Source: Chitinophagaceae bacterium (lineage in GTDB: Bacteria; Bacteroidota; Bacteroidia; Chitinophagales; Chitinophagaceae). From it: 55,717 bases of DNA. Below the pieces are notes generated by a model. The model was not told the origin of the DNA, ran no database searches, and saw only the letters and a program-made list of their open reading frames with translations. Position 1 is the stretch's first letter; each line of letters opens with the position of its first letter. The stretch lies in NCBI GenBank assembly GCA_947455215.1, contig CANGNA010000024.1, positions 1 to 55,717 of the forward strand. Direction: 5' to 3'. Shown in pieces: positions 8,723 to 18,576 of this stretch. The translations under genes were made by a program, and so were the position numbers.

Positions 8723-10726
8723 GTGGCAAAACAGAACAGACCTTCGAAGCCAAACAACCCGCAGGCGCAAAGGCCCAATGTACCACCCCGCCCGCAGGCC
8801 CAACCAAAGCCTGCCCCAAAGGCAGAAAAACAACCGCGTTTCCAGTTCACGCAGGTCACCTGGCTGTCTTTGATACTGGCAGCTATTACCTTTATTGTAT
8901 ACAGCAATACAATAGGCAATGGATTTGTGCTGGATGACGTAATGGTGATCAAAGACAATTTCATTGTACCCCAGGGCGCTAAAATGATCCCCGACATATT
9001 GAAAACGCTCAGGCTGAGCGGGTACGCCAATATGTCCAACGAATATCGCCCGCTTTCTTTGGTCATGTTTGCTATTGAATGCGATCTCAACAAGGCGTTC
9101 TCTGAAGATCATAGTCCGTTCCACCCGGCCATCCACCACTTTATGAATGTATTGGTGTTCATGGGCTGCGTAACCGGCTTGTTCACCTTCCTCAATAAAT
9201 TATTCGACCGAAAGAAAATTGCAGTAGCTTTTATAGCTGCATTGCTCTTTGCACTGCATCCTATCCATACCGAAGTAGTGGCCAACATCAAAAGCCGCGA
9301 TGAATTGCTGTGTTTCTTCTTCGCCTTCGTATCGTTGAATGCATTTGCCAACTATATGCGGTCGGGCAACACAAAGCAACTGCTATGGGGCGCGCTGGCT
9401 TTTTTCCTATCGTTCTTGTCAAAGGAAACGGTTATTACCTTCCTGGCGGTAGTGCCAATGATCTATTTCTTCTATATTAATGACGACAGGAAACGCAGCA
9501 TACATGTAACTGCCGCCACAGTCGCCATCACCGGCATTTACCTTCTCATCAGGCAATCTATCGTTAAAGCCACCGGCAATGGTGAATTCCCGATCAACTT
9601 TGTCGACAACATGCTGGTCAATACTCCCGCCGATAAATCAAGACTGGCAACGGAGATATTGATCATGGGCCATTACATACGCCTGCTGTTTGTGCCTTAC
9701 CCGCTCATTATCGACCGTTCATTTGCCAGCATACCTTATGTGACGTTCGGCAATCCATGGGTGATACTGTCATTGCTGGTGTACCTGGCGCTGGCCGTAT
9801 TTTCGGTCAAGCGGTTACTGGAGAATAAGAAAGATCCCTGGGCATTTGCCATCCTCTTTTTCCTGGCCACACTGTCGCTGTTTACCAATATCGTTATCAT
9901 GCTGGCGTCTACATTTGCAGAGCGCTTCTTGTTCTTCTGCTCCGTAGGCTTATGCCTGGCAGTAGCACTGGCTATAGAAAAATGGATCATCAGGAAGGTG
10001 GATGCGGATATCAATGACATAAAGGTGAGCAAGGTACTGGCAGTACTGGCACCCATCTGCATCGTTTTCAGCATCATCACTTATGGCCGCAATAACGACT
10101 GGAAGGACAGTTACCACCTGTATAAGGCTGATGCGGACAAGCTGCCGGAGAATACCCGCCTTAATTATTATGTAGCCAGCGAACTGCAAAAGATGTGTGG
10201 TGCAGAAACAAAAGACACGGTAAAGGCTAAACAGCTGAACGACCAAAGCATGGTATATCTCCGACAGTCGCTAAAAATATACCCCGACAATACTGATGCA
10301 CAGGCCGAAATAGGTGCTGCTTTCTTCAGAGCCAAGCAATACGACTCTTCTGCGTTACACCTCAAAAGGGCCCTGGAACTTAACCCTACAAAGTCCAACG
10401 CATTGGCTAACCTCGGCACGTTGTATATGACACTGGTAGACTACCCCAATGCGCTTATTTATTACAGGCGCACCAACCAGGTCGATCCACGCAACGTTGT
10501 TGCCCAGTTCAATGGTGGTGTTTGTTATTACCAACTAAAGAAGCCGGATTCGGCGATCATTAACTTTAAGAATACTATTATCCTGCAACCGGAGTTTTAC
10601 GATTATAAATCTTACCAGTTCATAGGTATCATATATAACGAAATGGGCAAGAGAGACTCTGCTGCTATGTACGAAAACATGTACCAGAACATCATCAAGC
10701 AGGCGCAACAGCAGGCTGCTCATTAA
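8723..10726 (+). CDS. TMTC-like membrane protein with TPRs (second of tandem pair)
   Basis: 667 residues starting at GTG (8723), 8 nt after the first paralogue's stop. The head is Pro/Gln/Lys-rich (residues 1-40). The acidic pair GNGFVLDDVMV and the HPIHTEVVANIKSRDELL segment match the first copy almost word for word, showing tandem duplication. The C-terminal TPR region is shorter (about four units) and ends in a Gln/Ala-rich tail. Acts presumably in the inner membrane with TPRs outside or inside depending on topology, which I cannot settle. No ATG is available near the start. Confidence 0.82.
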   Translation: MAKQNRPSKPNNPQAQRPNVPPRPQAQPKPAPKAEKQPRFQFTQVTWLSLILAAITFIVYSNTIGNGFVLDDVMVIKDNFIVPQGAKMIPDILKTLRLSGYANMSNEYRPLSLVMFAIECDLNKAFSEDHSPFHPAIHHFMNVLVFMGCVTGLFTFLNKLFDRKKIAVAFIAALLFALHPIHTEVVANIKSRDELLCFFFAFVSLNAFANYMRSGNTKQLLWGALAFFLSFLSKETVITFLAVVPMIYFFYINDDRKRSIHVTAATVAITGIYLLIRQSIVKATGNGEFPINFVDNMLVNTPADKSRLATEILIMGHYIRLLFVPYPLIIDRSFASIPYVTFGNPWVILSLLVYLALAVFSVKRLLENKKDPWAFAILFFLATLSLFTNIVIMLASTFAERFLFFCSVGLCLAVALAIEKWIIRKVDADINDIKVSKVLAVLAPICIVFSIITYGRNNDWKDSYHLYKADADKLPENTRLNYYVASELQKMCGAETKDTVKAKQLNDQSMVYLRQSLKIYPDNTDAQAEIGAAFFRAKQYDSSALHLKRALELNPTKSNALANLGTLYMTLVDYPNALIYYRRTNQVDPRNVVAQFNGGVCYYQLKKPDSAIINFKNTIILQPEFYDYKSYQFIGIIYNEMGKRDSAAMYENMYQNIIKQAQQQAAH

Positions 10727-10757
10727 TGTATAGCGGTGTTTTCAGCCAACGATAAAA

Positions 10758-10790
10758 AATAGCCCGGGTTACCGGGCTATTTCTATTTTC
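10758..10790. terminator. Bidirectional terminator between TMTC pair and helicase
   Basis: AATAGCCCGG (10758-10767) pairs with CCGGGCTATT (10772-10781), with T-rich sequence on each side. The helicase stop codon (10769-10771, minus strand) is in the loop. Confidence 0.88.
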
Positions 10791-12097
10791 AGCTTTTTGT
10801 TCTTTATTTTCTGGTCTCTTACGGCTGCCACCGTTGTGTTGGCCTTGCTCTTCCGGATAGCGGCAAACGCAAAGAAATCCTTTACCTCTATCAAGCCTAT
10901 ATCTTCCTTTTTCAGTCCACCCTTCTGGGCCAGGAAGCCAACAATATCTATCTTATTGATCTTATCTTTCTTACCTCCGGAGATGAACAGTGTCGTCCAT
11001 TTTGGTTTCTCAGGCAGCTCGGCATCCACCGGCAACCGCATTTCCTCCACGTTATCGCCCAAATATGGTGGCACATATTCACCGGGGCCTATTATAAGCA
11101 CAGCAGTACCCGATGCATCCATTCGTGCGGTACGCCCGTTACGGTGCGTATAAATATCTTCAGCGTGCGGCAGCTGATAGTGGATGATATAGCGCACATG
11201 CGCAATATCCAGCCCGCGCGATGCCAGGTCGGTGGTCACCAACACATTGGCTGTACCATTCCTGAATTTGCATAAAGCACTGTCGCGCTCCTGCTGCTCC
11301 ATAGCCCCGTGATAATATTCATTAACTATTCCTCTGGCGTGGAGTAGCTGGCTGGTACGTTCTACCGCTTCTCGATGGTTACAGAATACTATTGCCGGCT
11401 TACCACCCGCAGCGCACAATATGCGGAACAGCGCTTCGCTCTTATCAGAATTATCGGTCTTCACCGTTTTTACTTCCAGGCGCTGCTCCTTTTCCTCGCT
11501 ACCGGTAAGGAAGTTCAGCCTTTCGGGTGCTGTCATCCCAACATAATCCGGTATTTCTACCGCTTCAGTAGCAGAAGTAAGTATGCGCTTGGATACATTC
11601 TTCAACGAACCTATTATGAACGCCATCTCCTCCTGGAAGCCATACTCCAGCGATTTATCAAACTCATCAAGTATCAATGTCTGGATAGCATCCACGGTAA
11701 TATTACCGCGGCGTATGTGGTCGGCCAGCCTGCCGGGCGTGCCTATGATCAGTGCCGGGGGCTGCACCAGGTTGTTCTCCTCCGTCTCGCGCAGGTGTCC
11801 GCCATAGCAGCAGGTAACCTTGTAACCCGCGCGCATGCTTCTGAACACTTCTTCTATCTGTAACGCCAGTTCACGCGATGGCACAATTACCATCGCCTGT
11901 GTATCCTTGCTGGCATCATCCAGTCGGCCCAGCAACGGCAACAGAAAGCCAAGGGTCTTACCCGAGCCTGTAGCCGATAGTAGTATTACGTCTTTATGTG
12001 TTTCGTTTGCTTCTATTGATGCCAGCTGCATCGCATTGAGTGCCTCTATTCCCAGGTGACCAAGAATTGTAGCTGTACTAAGTTTACTTGTTTGCAT
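10769..12097 (-). CDS. dbpA: DEAD-box RNA helicase, DbpA type
   Basis: 442 residues. Helicase motifs in order: I SATGSGKT, Ia PSRELALQ, Ib TPGRL, II DEFD (instead of DEAD), III SAT, IV IVFCNHRE, V TDLASRGLDI, VI HRNGRTAR. The C-terminal 75 residues (TLFISGGKKDKINKIDIVGFL onward) form the DbpA RNA-binding domain that in E. coli recognises 23S rRNA helix 92 during large-subunit assembly. Motif II with Phe and motif VI with Asn/Ala are unusual but keep the catalytic Asp-Glu and arginines. A TACCTTTG box lies only 5 nt upstream of the ATG. Confidence 0.9.
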   Translation of the reverse strand: MQTSKLSTATILGHLGIEALNAMQLASIEANETHKDVILLSATGSGKTLGFLLPLLGRLDDASKDTQAMVIVPSRELALQIEEVFRSMRAGYKVTCCYGGHLRETEENNLVQPPALIIGTPGRLADHIRRGNITVDAIQTLILDEFDKSLEYGFQEEMAFIIGSLKNVSKRILTSATEAVEIPDYVGMTAPERLNFLTGSEEKEQRLEVKTVKTDNSDKSEALFRILCAAGGKPAIVFCNHREAVERTSQLLHARGIVNEYYHGAMEQQERDSALCKFRNGTANVLVTTDLASRGLDIAHVRYIIHYQLPHAEDIYTHRNGRTARMDASGTAVLIIGPGEYVPPYLGDNVEEMRLPVDAELPEKPKWTTLFISGGKKDKINKIDIVGFLAQKGGLKKEDIGLIEVKDFFAFAAIRKSKANTTVAAVRDQKIKNKKLKIEIAR

Positions 12098-12102
12098 TGC
12101 TG

Positions 12103-12110
12103 CAAAGGTA
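12103..12110 (-). promoter_or_regulatory. -7 box (TACCTTTG) 5 nt from dbpA start
   Basis: Minus-strand TACCTTTG lies 5 nt before the ATG at 12097, implying a leaderless or nearly leaderless mRNA. Confidence 0.6.
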
Positions 12111-12155
12111 CGAAGATTAAAACTGGCAGCTCCGGGAGGCCAGATCAGGCAGGAT

Positions 12156-12590
12156 TTAGTCTTCCTTGATCCTTCTTTTTATGGAGCCTTTTATCTCCCT
12201 GAAGCATATAAGGGCATACCATGCAGCCAACGCACAACCCACTATCAGCAGGCTGAACTCATATACACCATCCCTGGCTATAAGACTAAGGTCATGGCTC
12301 TGAAAGTACTTTTCCTTCACAAACATCTTCACGTATGCATAAGATGCTCCCCATGCAGACATAGTAATAAGGTAAATGATACGCTCTGTTTTCAGCTTTC
12401 TCCGGAAATGGGTGAAAAAGTTGAACAATACGCTGAGCAACTGCACAGCCAGCAGTATTGTAAAGACCAGCTTGTAACTGCTATCACCCTCGCTCAGGCT
12501 GTAGGCAAACCACACAAACAATAAACCTTGTAGCGCAGGATCGATCGTTTTGATGATCCTTACGTTGTCGAAACTTCGCTCTCTGCTCAT
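12156..12590 (-). CDS. Small four-helix membrane protein of unknown function
   Basis: 144 residues. Hydrophobic segments at about residues 19-33 (LQGLLFVWFAYSL), 41-60 (VFTILLAVQLLSVLFNFFTH), 72-85 (IIYLITMSAWGASYAY) and 112-132 (FSLLIVGCALAAWYALICF) suggest four membrane helices, with basic ends (GSIKRRIKED) placing the tail in the cytoplasm. No family recognised. It lies upstream of dbpA on the same strand, 58 nt away, though dbpA has its own promoter. Confidence 0.7.
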   Translation of the reverse strand: MSRERSFDNVRIIKTIDPALQGLLFVWFAYSLSEGDSSYKLVFTILLAVQLLSVLFNFFTHFRRKLKTERIIYLITMSAWGASYAYVKMFVKEKYFQSHDLSLIARDGVYEFSLLIVGCALAAWYALICFREIKGSIKRRIKED

Positions 12591-12658
12591 CGGGCAAGGG
12601 ATAGATATATTTATGATAAAGATAGGGAAACCAGTGCTTTGTTTAATAATTTTACCAC

Positions 12659-13375
12659 ATGAAAGCTATGATATTTGCAGCCGGGCTCGGCACCAGGTTA
12701 AAACCCTTTACTGATAGTGCTCCCAAAGCGCTGGCAATGGTCAATGGGAAAACCCTGCTGGAAATAAGCATCAGGTATCTGCAGCGCTATGGCATCACCG
12801 ATGTGATCATCAATGTGCACCATTATGCCGATATGATCGAGCGGGTAATAACCGACAATAAAGGCTTCGGCAGTACCATATCTATATCAGACGAGCGCAG
12901 CAAGGTTTTGGAAACAGGTGGCGGACTGCAGCATGCCGCATGGTACTTCGGCAAAACCGATCCTTTTGTGGTGATGAATGTGGATGTATTGACGACCCTG
13001 GCATTAGATAAATTGATAGACAGCCATATGCAGGGCGGTGCACAAGCCACCCTGGCGGTAATGAAACGCTCTTCTTCACGCGAACTCCTGTTCGATGATA
13101 AGATGTTCCTTTGCGGCTGGCGCAACAACGGCACGGGAGAATTGAAAGAAGCTCGATCATGCAGCGATCTTTCCGGGTATGCCTTCAGCGGTATACAGGT
13201 AGTATCTCCGGCTATATTCAGCGACTCTCCTTTCGGTGGTAAATTTTCCCTGATAGACCTGTACCTGCATGCCGCAAGGGCAAAAACAATCAAGGGTTTC
13301 GACCACACAGGCGATGTATTCATTGATGTCGGAAAACCGGAAAGCCTGGAGAAAGCCGCCTCCCTGTTTATTTGA
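12659..13375 (+). CDS. Sugar-1-phosphate nucleotidyltransferase (NDP-sugar pyrophosphorylase, MurU/HddC-like)
   Basis: 238 residues, one NTP_transferase domain. The nucleotide-binding GLGTRLKPFTDSAPKAL motif starts at residue 9, and metal-binding Asp is in VVMNVDVLT (around 108). The family joins NTP to a sugar-1-phosphate; the short length resembles MurNAc-1-P uridylyltransferase (MurU) or HddC. The usual kinase partner (AmgK-like) is not adjacent, so the sugar is unknown. Its 3' end overlaps the convergent SanA-like gene by 8 bp. Confidence 0.85.
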   Translation: MKAMIFAAGLGTRLKPFTDSAPKALAMVNGKTLLEISIRYLQRYGITDVIINVHHYADMIERVITDNKGFGSTISISDERSKVLETGGGLQHAAWYFGKTDPFVVMNVDVLTTLALDKLIDSHMQGGAQATLAVMKRSSSRELLFDDKMFLCGWRNNGTGELKEARSCSDLSGYAFSGIQVVSPAIFSDSPFGGKFSLIDLYLHAARAKTIKGFDHTGDVFIDVGKPESLEKAASLFI

Positions 13376-14000
13376 TCTCTACCTTGTCTCCGTAAAAAGC
13401 TGCCTGCTTATTCGTCAGCAGGTCCAGCATCATTTTTACACGGGCCAGCCGTTCCCTTATCTCAAATGCCATATCAAACGGACCATCATCGGCCACATAA
13501 CCTACGGTAGTTAGTTGCTTGTTGTTGGCTATATATATTGCCCGTTCGTCGTGGAACCGTTGGGAGATGACCGTAAAACGCTGCTGGCCGAATACATCCC
13601 GGCACCTTAGAATACTATCCAGCGTCCGCAAGCCGGCATTATCAAAGAGAATGCGCTTTTCCGGCACACCACGTGCCATAAGGTCTTGTTTCATCAATAG
13701 GGGCTCATTATAGTATTGGGTGCTGTTATCACCACTCACAATTACATAATCAATTTTACCGGCCATATATAATTCCACGGCCGCATCTATCCTGTTCTGG
13801 TAATAGGGGTTAATAATATTGCGCGCTTTATCCATATACTTGGCCGTCCCCAGCAAAAGACCAACCTTGTTTTTAGGAATATTATCAACATCGGTATATA
13901 TCTGGCTTTTTGTGGCACGATGTACAACATAGTTAACTACCAGTATCAACAATATTGATGAAATGACCAGCCCTATTAATATGTTTCGTACGCTGCGCAA
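13368..14000 (-). CDS. SanA/YdcF-like DUF218 envelope protein
   Basis: 210 residues starting at TTG (14000); the codon before it is an in-frame TAG, so no longer start exists. A membrane anchor spans about residues 6-26. The DUF218 core shows VGLLLGTAKY, PYYQNRIDAAVELYMAGK, YVIVSGDNS and the acidic-polar segments typical of SanA. E. coli SanA affects envelope permeability to vancomycin; the biochemical activity is not settled. Convergent with the nucleotidyltransferase. Confidence 0.87.
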   Translation of the reverse strand: MRSVRNILIGLVISSILLILVVNYVVHRATKSQIYTDVDNIPKNKVGLLLGTAKYMDKARNIINPYYQNRIDAAVELYMAGKIDYVIVSGDNSTQYYNEPLLMKQDLMARGVPEKRILFDNAGLRTLDSILRCRDVFGQQRFTVISQRFHDERAIYIANNKQLTTVGYVADDGPFDMAFEIRERLARVKMMLDLLTNKQAAFYGDKVEIK

Positions 14001-14178
14001 CTAAAGTTATTGTCGATTAGCTGGGCAAGTTATAAAAAAGCAACCTGTTATTACATGACAAATGTGCCGATATCCGGATTTTATCATTTGCCGCACAAGT
14101 AATAAACATGTTTCTGACATCACATTTAGATACAATTATATTTCAAAAACAGGCCTATCATTTTTCAAATCAAACGAC

Positions 14179-14186
14179 TATATTTG
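14179..14186 (+). promoter_or_regulatory. -7 box (TATATTTG) of the pyrophosphatase gene
   Basis: A perfect TAnnTTTG 32 nt before the ATG at 14219. No clear -33 motif at the expected distance. Confidence 0.55.
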
Positions 14187-14218
14187 TCGCCTAACATTTT
14201 TAACATTAATTTCAGAAT

Positions 14219-16429
14219 ATGAGTTCATTGTTTTACCTGGTGCCGGGATTTGGTGTCCTGGCTTTATTGTACACGTTCATTAAGAGTGCCTGGGTAACTA
14301 AGCAGGATGCCGGAAATGATCGTATGAAGGAGATCTCGGGCTATATAGCAGAAGGTGCCATGGCCTTTCTGAAGGCGGAGTACAAGATCCTTACTTATTT
14401 CGTTGTCATAGCCGGTTTGCTGCTCGGCGTTATGGGCGCAACCAATCCTAAGTCCAGCCCAATGATCGCTGGTGCATTTGTTATAGGTGCATTTTTTAGC
14501 GCACTGGCCGGTTTTATCGGTATGCGCATTGCCACTAAGGCCAATGTTCGTACTACCGAAGCGGCCAGAACAAGCCTTTCTAAAGCATTGAATGTATCTT
14601 TTGGTGGTGGTTCTGTTATGGGCCTCGGTGTTGCAGGCCTGGCCGTTCTTGGTCTCGGCAGCCTGTTCATCATCCTCAAAATGATATTTGCACCTAACTC
14701 AGCTGTTAACAGCGAAGAAATGGAGCGCACTATCGAAGTACTTACAGGTTTCTCCCTGGGCGCAGAAAGTATTGCCCTGTTTGCCCGCGTGGGCGGTGGT
14801 ATCTACACCAAGGCTGCCGACGTTGGCGCCGACCTGGTAGGTAAAGTGGAAGCAGGTATCCCTGAAGATGATCCACGTAACCCGGCCACTATTGCCGATA
14901 ACGTAGGTGATAACGTGGGCGACGTAGCAGGTATGGGTGCCGACCTTTTCGGTTCTTATGTAGCTACTGTACTGGCTACAATGGTACTGGGCCGCGAAAC
15001 AACTTCTATTGGCGACAACTTTGGTGGCTTCGCTCCGATCCTGCTGCCAATGCTGATAGCAGGTGTTGGTATCGTATTGTCTATCATCGGTACTTTGTTT
15101 GTTAAGATATCAGACAGCGCAGGCAACAGCACTGCAGCCGTACAGCGCGCGCTGAATATGGGCAACTGGGGTTCTATAGTGCTTACCGCTGTAGCTTCTT
15201 ATTTCCTGGTTAATTATATACTGCCGGAAAACATGTCGCTCCGCGGCCACGACTTCACAAGGATGGAAGTATTTGGCGCTATTATAGTAGGTCTTGTGGT
15301 AGGTACGCTGATGAGCATGATCACCGAGTATTACACAGCAATGGGTAAGCGCCCGGTAATGACCATCATCCGTCAGTCATCAACAGGCCACGCTACCAAC
15401 ATCATTGGCGGTCTGGCCATGGGCATGGAATCTACGTTCCTGCCTATCCTGGTGCTCGCAGGTGGTATATGGGGTTCATTTGCATGTGCCGGCCTTTACG
15501 GTGTGGCTATTGCTGCTGCCGGTATGATGGCCACTACAGCTATGCAGCTGGCTATTGATGCCTTCGGCCCTATTGCAGATAATGCTGGTGGTATTGCCGA
15601 AATGTGCGAACTGCCTAAAGAAGTACGTGAAAAGACCGACATCCTGGATGCTGTTGGTAATACTACTGCTGCTACCGGTAAGGGCTTTGCCATCGCATCG
15701 GCTGCGCTTACTGCGTTGGCACTGTTTGCTGCATTTGTAGGTGTTGCTAAGATCCCTGGTATCGATATTTATAAAGCCAACGTATTGGCCTGCCTGTTTG
15801 TAGGTGGTATGATACCGTTCATCTTCTCTTCCCTGGCCATCCGCGCCGTGGGCGAAGCTGCTATGGCGATGGTGGAAGAAGTTCGCCGCCAGTTCCGTAC
15901 CATCCCGGGCATCATGGAAGGTACCGGCAAACCTGAGTACGACAAGTGTGTGGCTATCTCTACAGAAGCATCTATCAAAAAAATGATACTGCCTGGTGCT
16001 ATCGCTATCATCTCTCCGCTGGTTATCGGCTTTATGCCTGGCCTCGGTGCAGAAGCACTGGGTGGCTTCCTGGCAGGTGCTACCGTTAGCGGTGTACTGA
16101 TGGGTATGTTCCAGAACAACGCCGGTGGCGCATGGGATAATGCTAAGAAATCTTTCGAGAAGGGTGTAGAGATCAATGGTCAGATCTACTACAAAAAGTC
16201 TGAACCACACAAAGCATCTGTTACCGGCGATACTGTAGGCGATCCGTTTAAAGATACATCTGGTCCGTCTATGAACATCCTCATCAAGCTGATGTCTATC
16301 GTTGCCCTGGTTATCGCACCAACCATTGCCAACCTCAACAATGGTACTGCACATACAGAGCCGGTTAAGAAAGAAGTAAAAACAGCTGCTGCCGCTGCTC
16401 CACTGAAGCCCGCTGCCAGCATGCGCTAA
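14219..16429 (+). CDS. hppA: Membrane-bound ion-pumping pyrophosphatase
   Basis: 736 residues, about 16 membrane helices, full length for the family. It hydrolyses pyrophosphate and pumps H+ and/or Na+ across the inner membrane. The catalytic loop [13 protein letters not shown] (near residue 200) and the long Asp-rich motif from [20 protein letters not shown] are intact. The [10 protein letters not shown] motif has Ala where K+-independent enzymes have Lys, placing it in the K+-dependent subfamily; Na+ versus H+ transport cannot be read safely. The C-terminus has a short Lys/Ala-rich tail. Monocistronic, with promoter and terminator. Confidence 0.95.
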   Translation: MSSLFYLVPGFGVLALLYTFIKSAWVTKQDAGNDRMKEISGYIAEGAMAFLKAEYKILTYFVVIAGLLLGVMGATNPKSSPMIAGAFVIGAFFSALAGFIGMRIATKANVRTTEAARTSLSKALNVSFGGGSVMGLGVAGLAVLGLGSLFIILKMIFAPNSAVNSEEMERTIEVLTGFSLGAESIALFARVGGGIYTKAADVGADLVGKVEAGIPEDDPRNPATIADNVGDNVGDVAGMGADLFGSYVATVLATMVLGRETTSIGDNFGGFAPILLPMLIAGVGIVLSIIGTLFVKISDSAGNSTAAVQRALNMGNWGSIVLTAVASYFLVNYILPENMSLRGHDFTRMEVFGAIIVGLVVGTLMSMITEYYTAMGKRPVMTIIRQSSTGHATNIIGGLAMGMESTFLPILVLAGGIWGSFACAGLYGVAIAAAGMMATTAMQLAIDAFGPIADNAGGIAEMCELPKEVREKTDILDAVGNTTAATGKGFAIASAALTALALFAAFVGVAKIPGIDIYKANVLACLFVGGMIPFIFSSLAIRAVGEAAMAMVEEVRRQFRTIPGIMEGTGKPEYDKCVAISTEASIKKMILPGAIAIISPLVIGFMPGLGAEALGGFLAGATVSGVLMGMFQNNAGGAWDNAKKSFEKGVEINGQIYYKKSEPHKASVTGDTVGDPFKDTSGPSMNILIKLMSIVALVIAPTIANLNNGTAHTEPVKKEVKTAAAAAPLKPAASMR

Positions 16430-16455
16430 AAATATACAATAAATATACCCTTTGC

Positions 16456-16490
16456 GAAACGCCTGTTAAATACAGGCGTTTCTTCTTTTT
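16456..16490 (+). terminator. Intrinsic terminator after hppA
   Basis: GAAACGCCTGT (16456-16466) pairs with ACAGGCGTTTC (16472-16482), followed by a T-rich run. Confidence 0.9.
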
Positions 16491-16515
16491 ACCAATTTAC
16501 TTGCAGCATTTACTC

Positions 16516-16523
16516 TATTTTTG
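16516..16523 (+). promoter_or_regulatory. -7 box (TATTTTTG) of the rhomboid gene
   Basis: TATTTTTG fits TAnnTTTG and lies 22 nt before the ATG at 16546. Confidence 0.45.
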
Positions 16524-16545
16524 ATCTCCTAATAACACAACATCA

Positions 16546-17160
16546 ATGCTCATTACTTTTTTAATAATTGCAGTAACAGCCCTGGTCAGTATCTACGCTT
16601 TCAACAACAGTTCACTCATACAGAAGCTGATCCTCTACCCCGTGGTGATGAAACGCCCTGCCGAATACTACAGGCTCATCACTTCCGGCTTTATCCATGC
16701 CGATTGGAACCACCTGATCGTTAACATGTTTACCCTGTTCTTTTTCGGTCGCATTACCGAGGGCATACTGGGAGAGATATACGGCACCGCCGGAGCACTC
16801 ATCTATGTTATTTTTTATCTCACGGCTATAGCAGCTGCATCTGCCCCGAGTGTTGCCAAGCATAAGAACAATGGCAGGTATGCGGCATTGGGCGCCAGTG
16901 GCGGTGTATCGGCCATTCTCTTTTTCGTTATTTATTATATGCCGTGGGCACAGATACGGGTGTATTTCATCCCCATGCCTGCCATTGTATATGCAGTACT
17001 TTACACCGCCTACTCTTACTACATGAACAAGCGCGGCATGGACAATATTGGCCACGATGCCCATCTTGGCGGGGCATTCTATGGTATCATCGCCGCCTTC
17101 CTTACCGACCCCACTCACGGGCAGGTATTCTTCGACCAGCTAATGCATCCTCAGTTTTAA
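16546..17160 (+). CDS. Rhomboid intramembrane serine protease
   Basis: 204 residues with six predicted membrane helices. The HxxxN motif (His56, Asn60), catalytic Ser118 in GASGG and His173 in DAHLGGAFYG are all present, so it should be active. Rhomboids cleave membrane-protein substrates within the bilayer; the substrate here is unknown. Monocistronic between two terminators. Confidence 0.93.
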   Translation: MLITFLIIAVTALVSIYAFNNSSLIQKLILYPVVMKRPAEYYRLITSGFIHADWNHLIVNMFTLFFFGRITEGILGEIYGTAGALIYVIFYLTAIAAASAPSVAKHKNNGRYAALGASGGVSAILFFVIYYMPWAQIRVYFIPMPAIVYAVLYTAYSYYMNKRGMDNIGHDAHLGGAFYGIIAAFLTDPTHGQVFFDQLMHPQF

Positions 17161-17180
17161 TACAGAACAATAACAACAAC

Positions 17181-17214
17181 AAAGCGGCAGCCATACATAA
17201 TGGCTGCCGCTTTT
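17181..17214. terminator. Bidirectional terminator between rhomboid gene and tilS
   Basis: A perfect stem AAAGCGGCAGCCA / TGGCTGCCGCTTT with A and T runs on the two sides serves both converging genes. Confidence 0.9.
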
Positions 17215-17228
17215 ATTATCAGGCTACC

Positions 17229-18563
17229 CTATTTCGCTTTACGGGTAACCACCAATACCTGCTCTGTACGCTCCTGTACCTTGAAACGCTCGTCCAGCCG
17301 CATACCTGCCAGCCATATTATTCGCTTATCATGCTCCAACACCCACACATGCTCTTTATCATGCAGGGGCATCTTCGCATCTATCAGCAGTTTGCTCACC
17401 TTCTTCTTCTTCATGTTCATACCCAGCGGATACAGGTAGTCGCCTGTCTTCCACTTCCTCAGTATGAGCGGGAACGCCACCTTCGCCATATCTATATAGG
17501 CTATGTCAGCATCCTGCGATAACTGGGCAGGCTTATCCTGTATGGCAAAGGTGTAATGCACCGTACCGCAATCAACTGTGCATGGTGCGTTTTCTATTAG
17601 TATAAGATCTGTTGTTGCTGCCGGTATGGTGGTAATGACCAGGAAGTCCCGGTTCCTGATGATGCGATGGGTGGAGGAAGCCACATAGTGCCCGCTTTCC
17701 GCATCCAGCAGGCCCAGCACCTGTGGCACCTGCGCCGGGCTATACCCATATCGGCATATCAGTTCATAACAAATGGTGTTCAGCGGCGTCCTGGTCACCA
17801 ACTTGCGGATAGGGATGTACACATCCTGTCCGCGCACTTCCGACAATTGCTTTAACTCCTTATCTATAGCCTTTTTATAAATTAGCTCCGCCTCCCTGAA
17901 GCGATCTATACTCTGCTTTACATGTTCCACCGCATTAGGGAACCACTGCTCCACTGCGGGCACTACATTATGCCGCACAGCATTGCGCAAGTAGTCATCA
18001 CTGGCATTCGATGCATCCTCCCTGTATCGTATATCATTGGCGTGGGCATACTCGGCTACCTCGGCCTTGGTGGCAAACAGCAGCGGCCTTATAATGTTGT
18101 TCTGCACCGGCAATATGCCGTGCAACCCTGCTATGCCCGTCCCCCTGAACAGGTTGATCAGCAGCGTCTCCACACTGTCATTAGCGTGATGCGCTGTGGC
18201 CACCCAGGCATATTTATGTTCCTGCCGCACCTCTTCAAACCACTCATAGCGCAGTATCCGGGCTGTTTCCTGTATACCTTTCTTCCATTCCTCCGCCATG
18301 TTTTTGGTATCGAATGATGTGGTATGGAAGGTAACACCGTTGGCCAGGCACCAGCTCTTTACAAATTGTTCATCGCCATCGGCATCAGCGCCCCTCAGCT
18401 TAAAATTGCAATGGGCAATGGCAAAGGGTATATTGCTATCCAGCAGTAGCTGCGCCAGCACCATAGAGTCCACACCACCGCTTACGGCCAGCAGGCCGCC
18501 ACCCGTATACTTATCAAATTTGTTTTCCGCCCAATGCTTTTTGAAACGTTCGGGTAATGTCAT
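17229..18563 (-). CDS. tilS: tRNA(Ile)-lysidine synthetase
   Basis: About 444 residues from the ATG at 18563 (MTLPERFKKHW); the longer frame to 18602 would overlap the upstream TPR gene and lacks homologue-like sequence. The PP-loop SGGVDS is at residues 28-33, followed by AHCNFKLRG and HHANDSVETLLINLFRGTG, then TilS substrate-binding and C-terminal domains. It converts C34 of the tRNA-Ile (CAU) anticodon to lysidine, an essential step for reading AUA. The ATG lies 13 nt after the TPR gene, so the two are cotranscribed. Confidence 0.94.
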   Translation of the reverse strand: MTLPERFKKHWAENKFDKYTGGGLLAVSGGVDSMVLAQLLLDSNIPFAIAHCNFKLRGADADGDEQFVKSWCLANGVTFHTTSFDTKNMAEEWKKGIQETARILRYEWFEEVRQEHKYAWVATAHHANDSVETLLINLFRGTGIAGLHGILPVQNNIIRPLLFATKAEVAEYAHANDIRYREDASNASDDYLRNAVRHNVVPAVEQWFPNAVEHVKQSIDRFREAELIYKKAIDKELKQLSEVRGQDVYIPIRKLVTRTPLNTICYELICRYGYSPAQVPQVLGLLDAESGHYVASSTHRIIRNRDFLVITTIPAATTDLILIENAPCTVDCGTVHYTFAIQDKPAQLSQDADIAYIDMAKVAFPLILRKWKTGDYLYPLGMNMKKKKVSKLLIDAKMPLHDKEHVWVLEHDKRIIWLAGMRLDERFKVQERTEQVLVVTRKAK

Positions 18564-18576
18564 GTATGGTGTGTCT

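Noticed and set aside
15476-16354. 292-residue frame opposite hppA
   Set aside because: Antisense shadow; the plus strand encodes a full, conserved pyrophosphatase.
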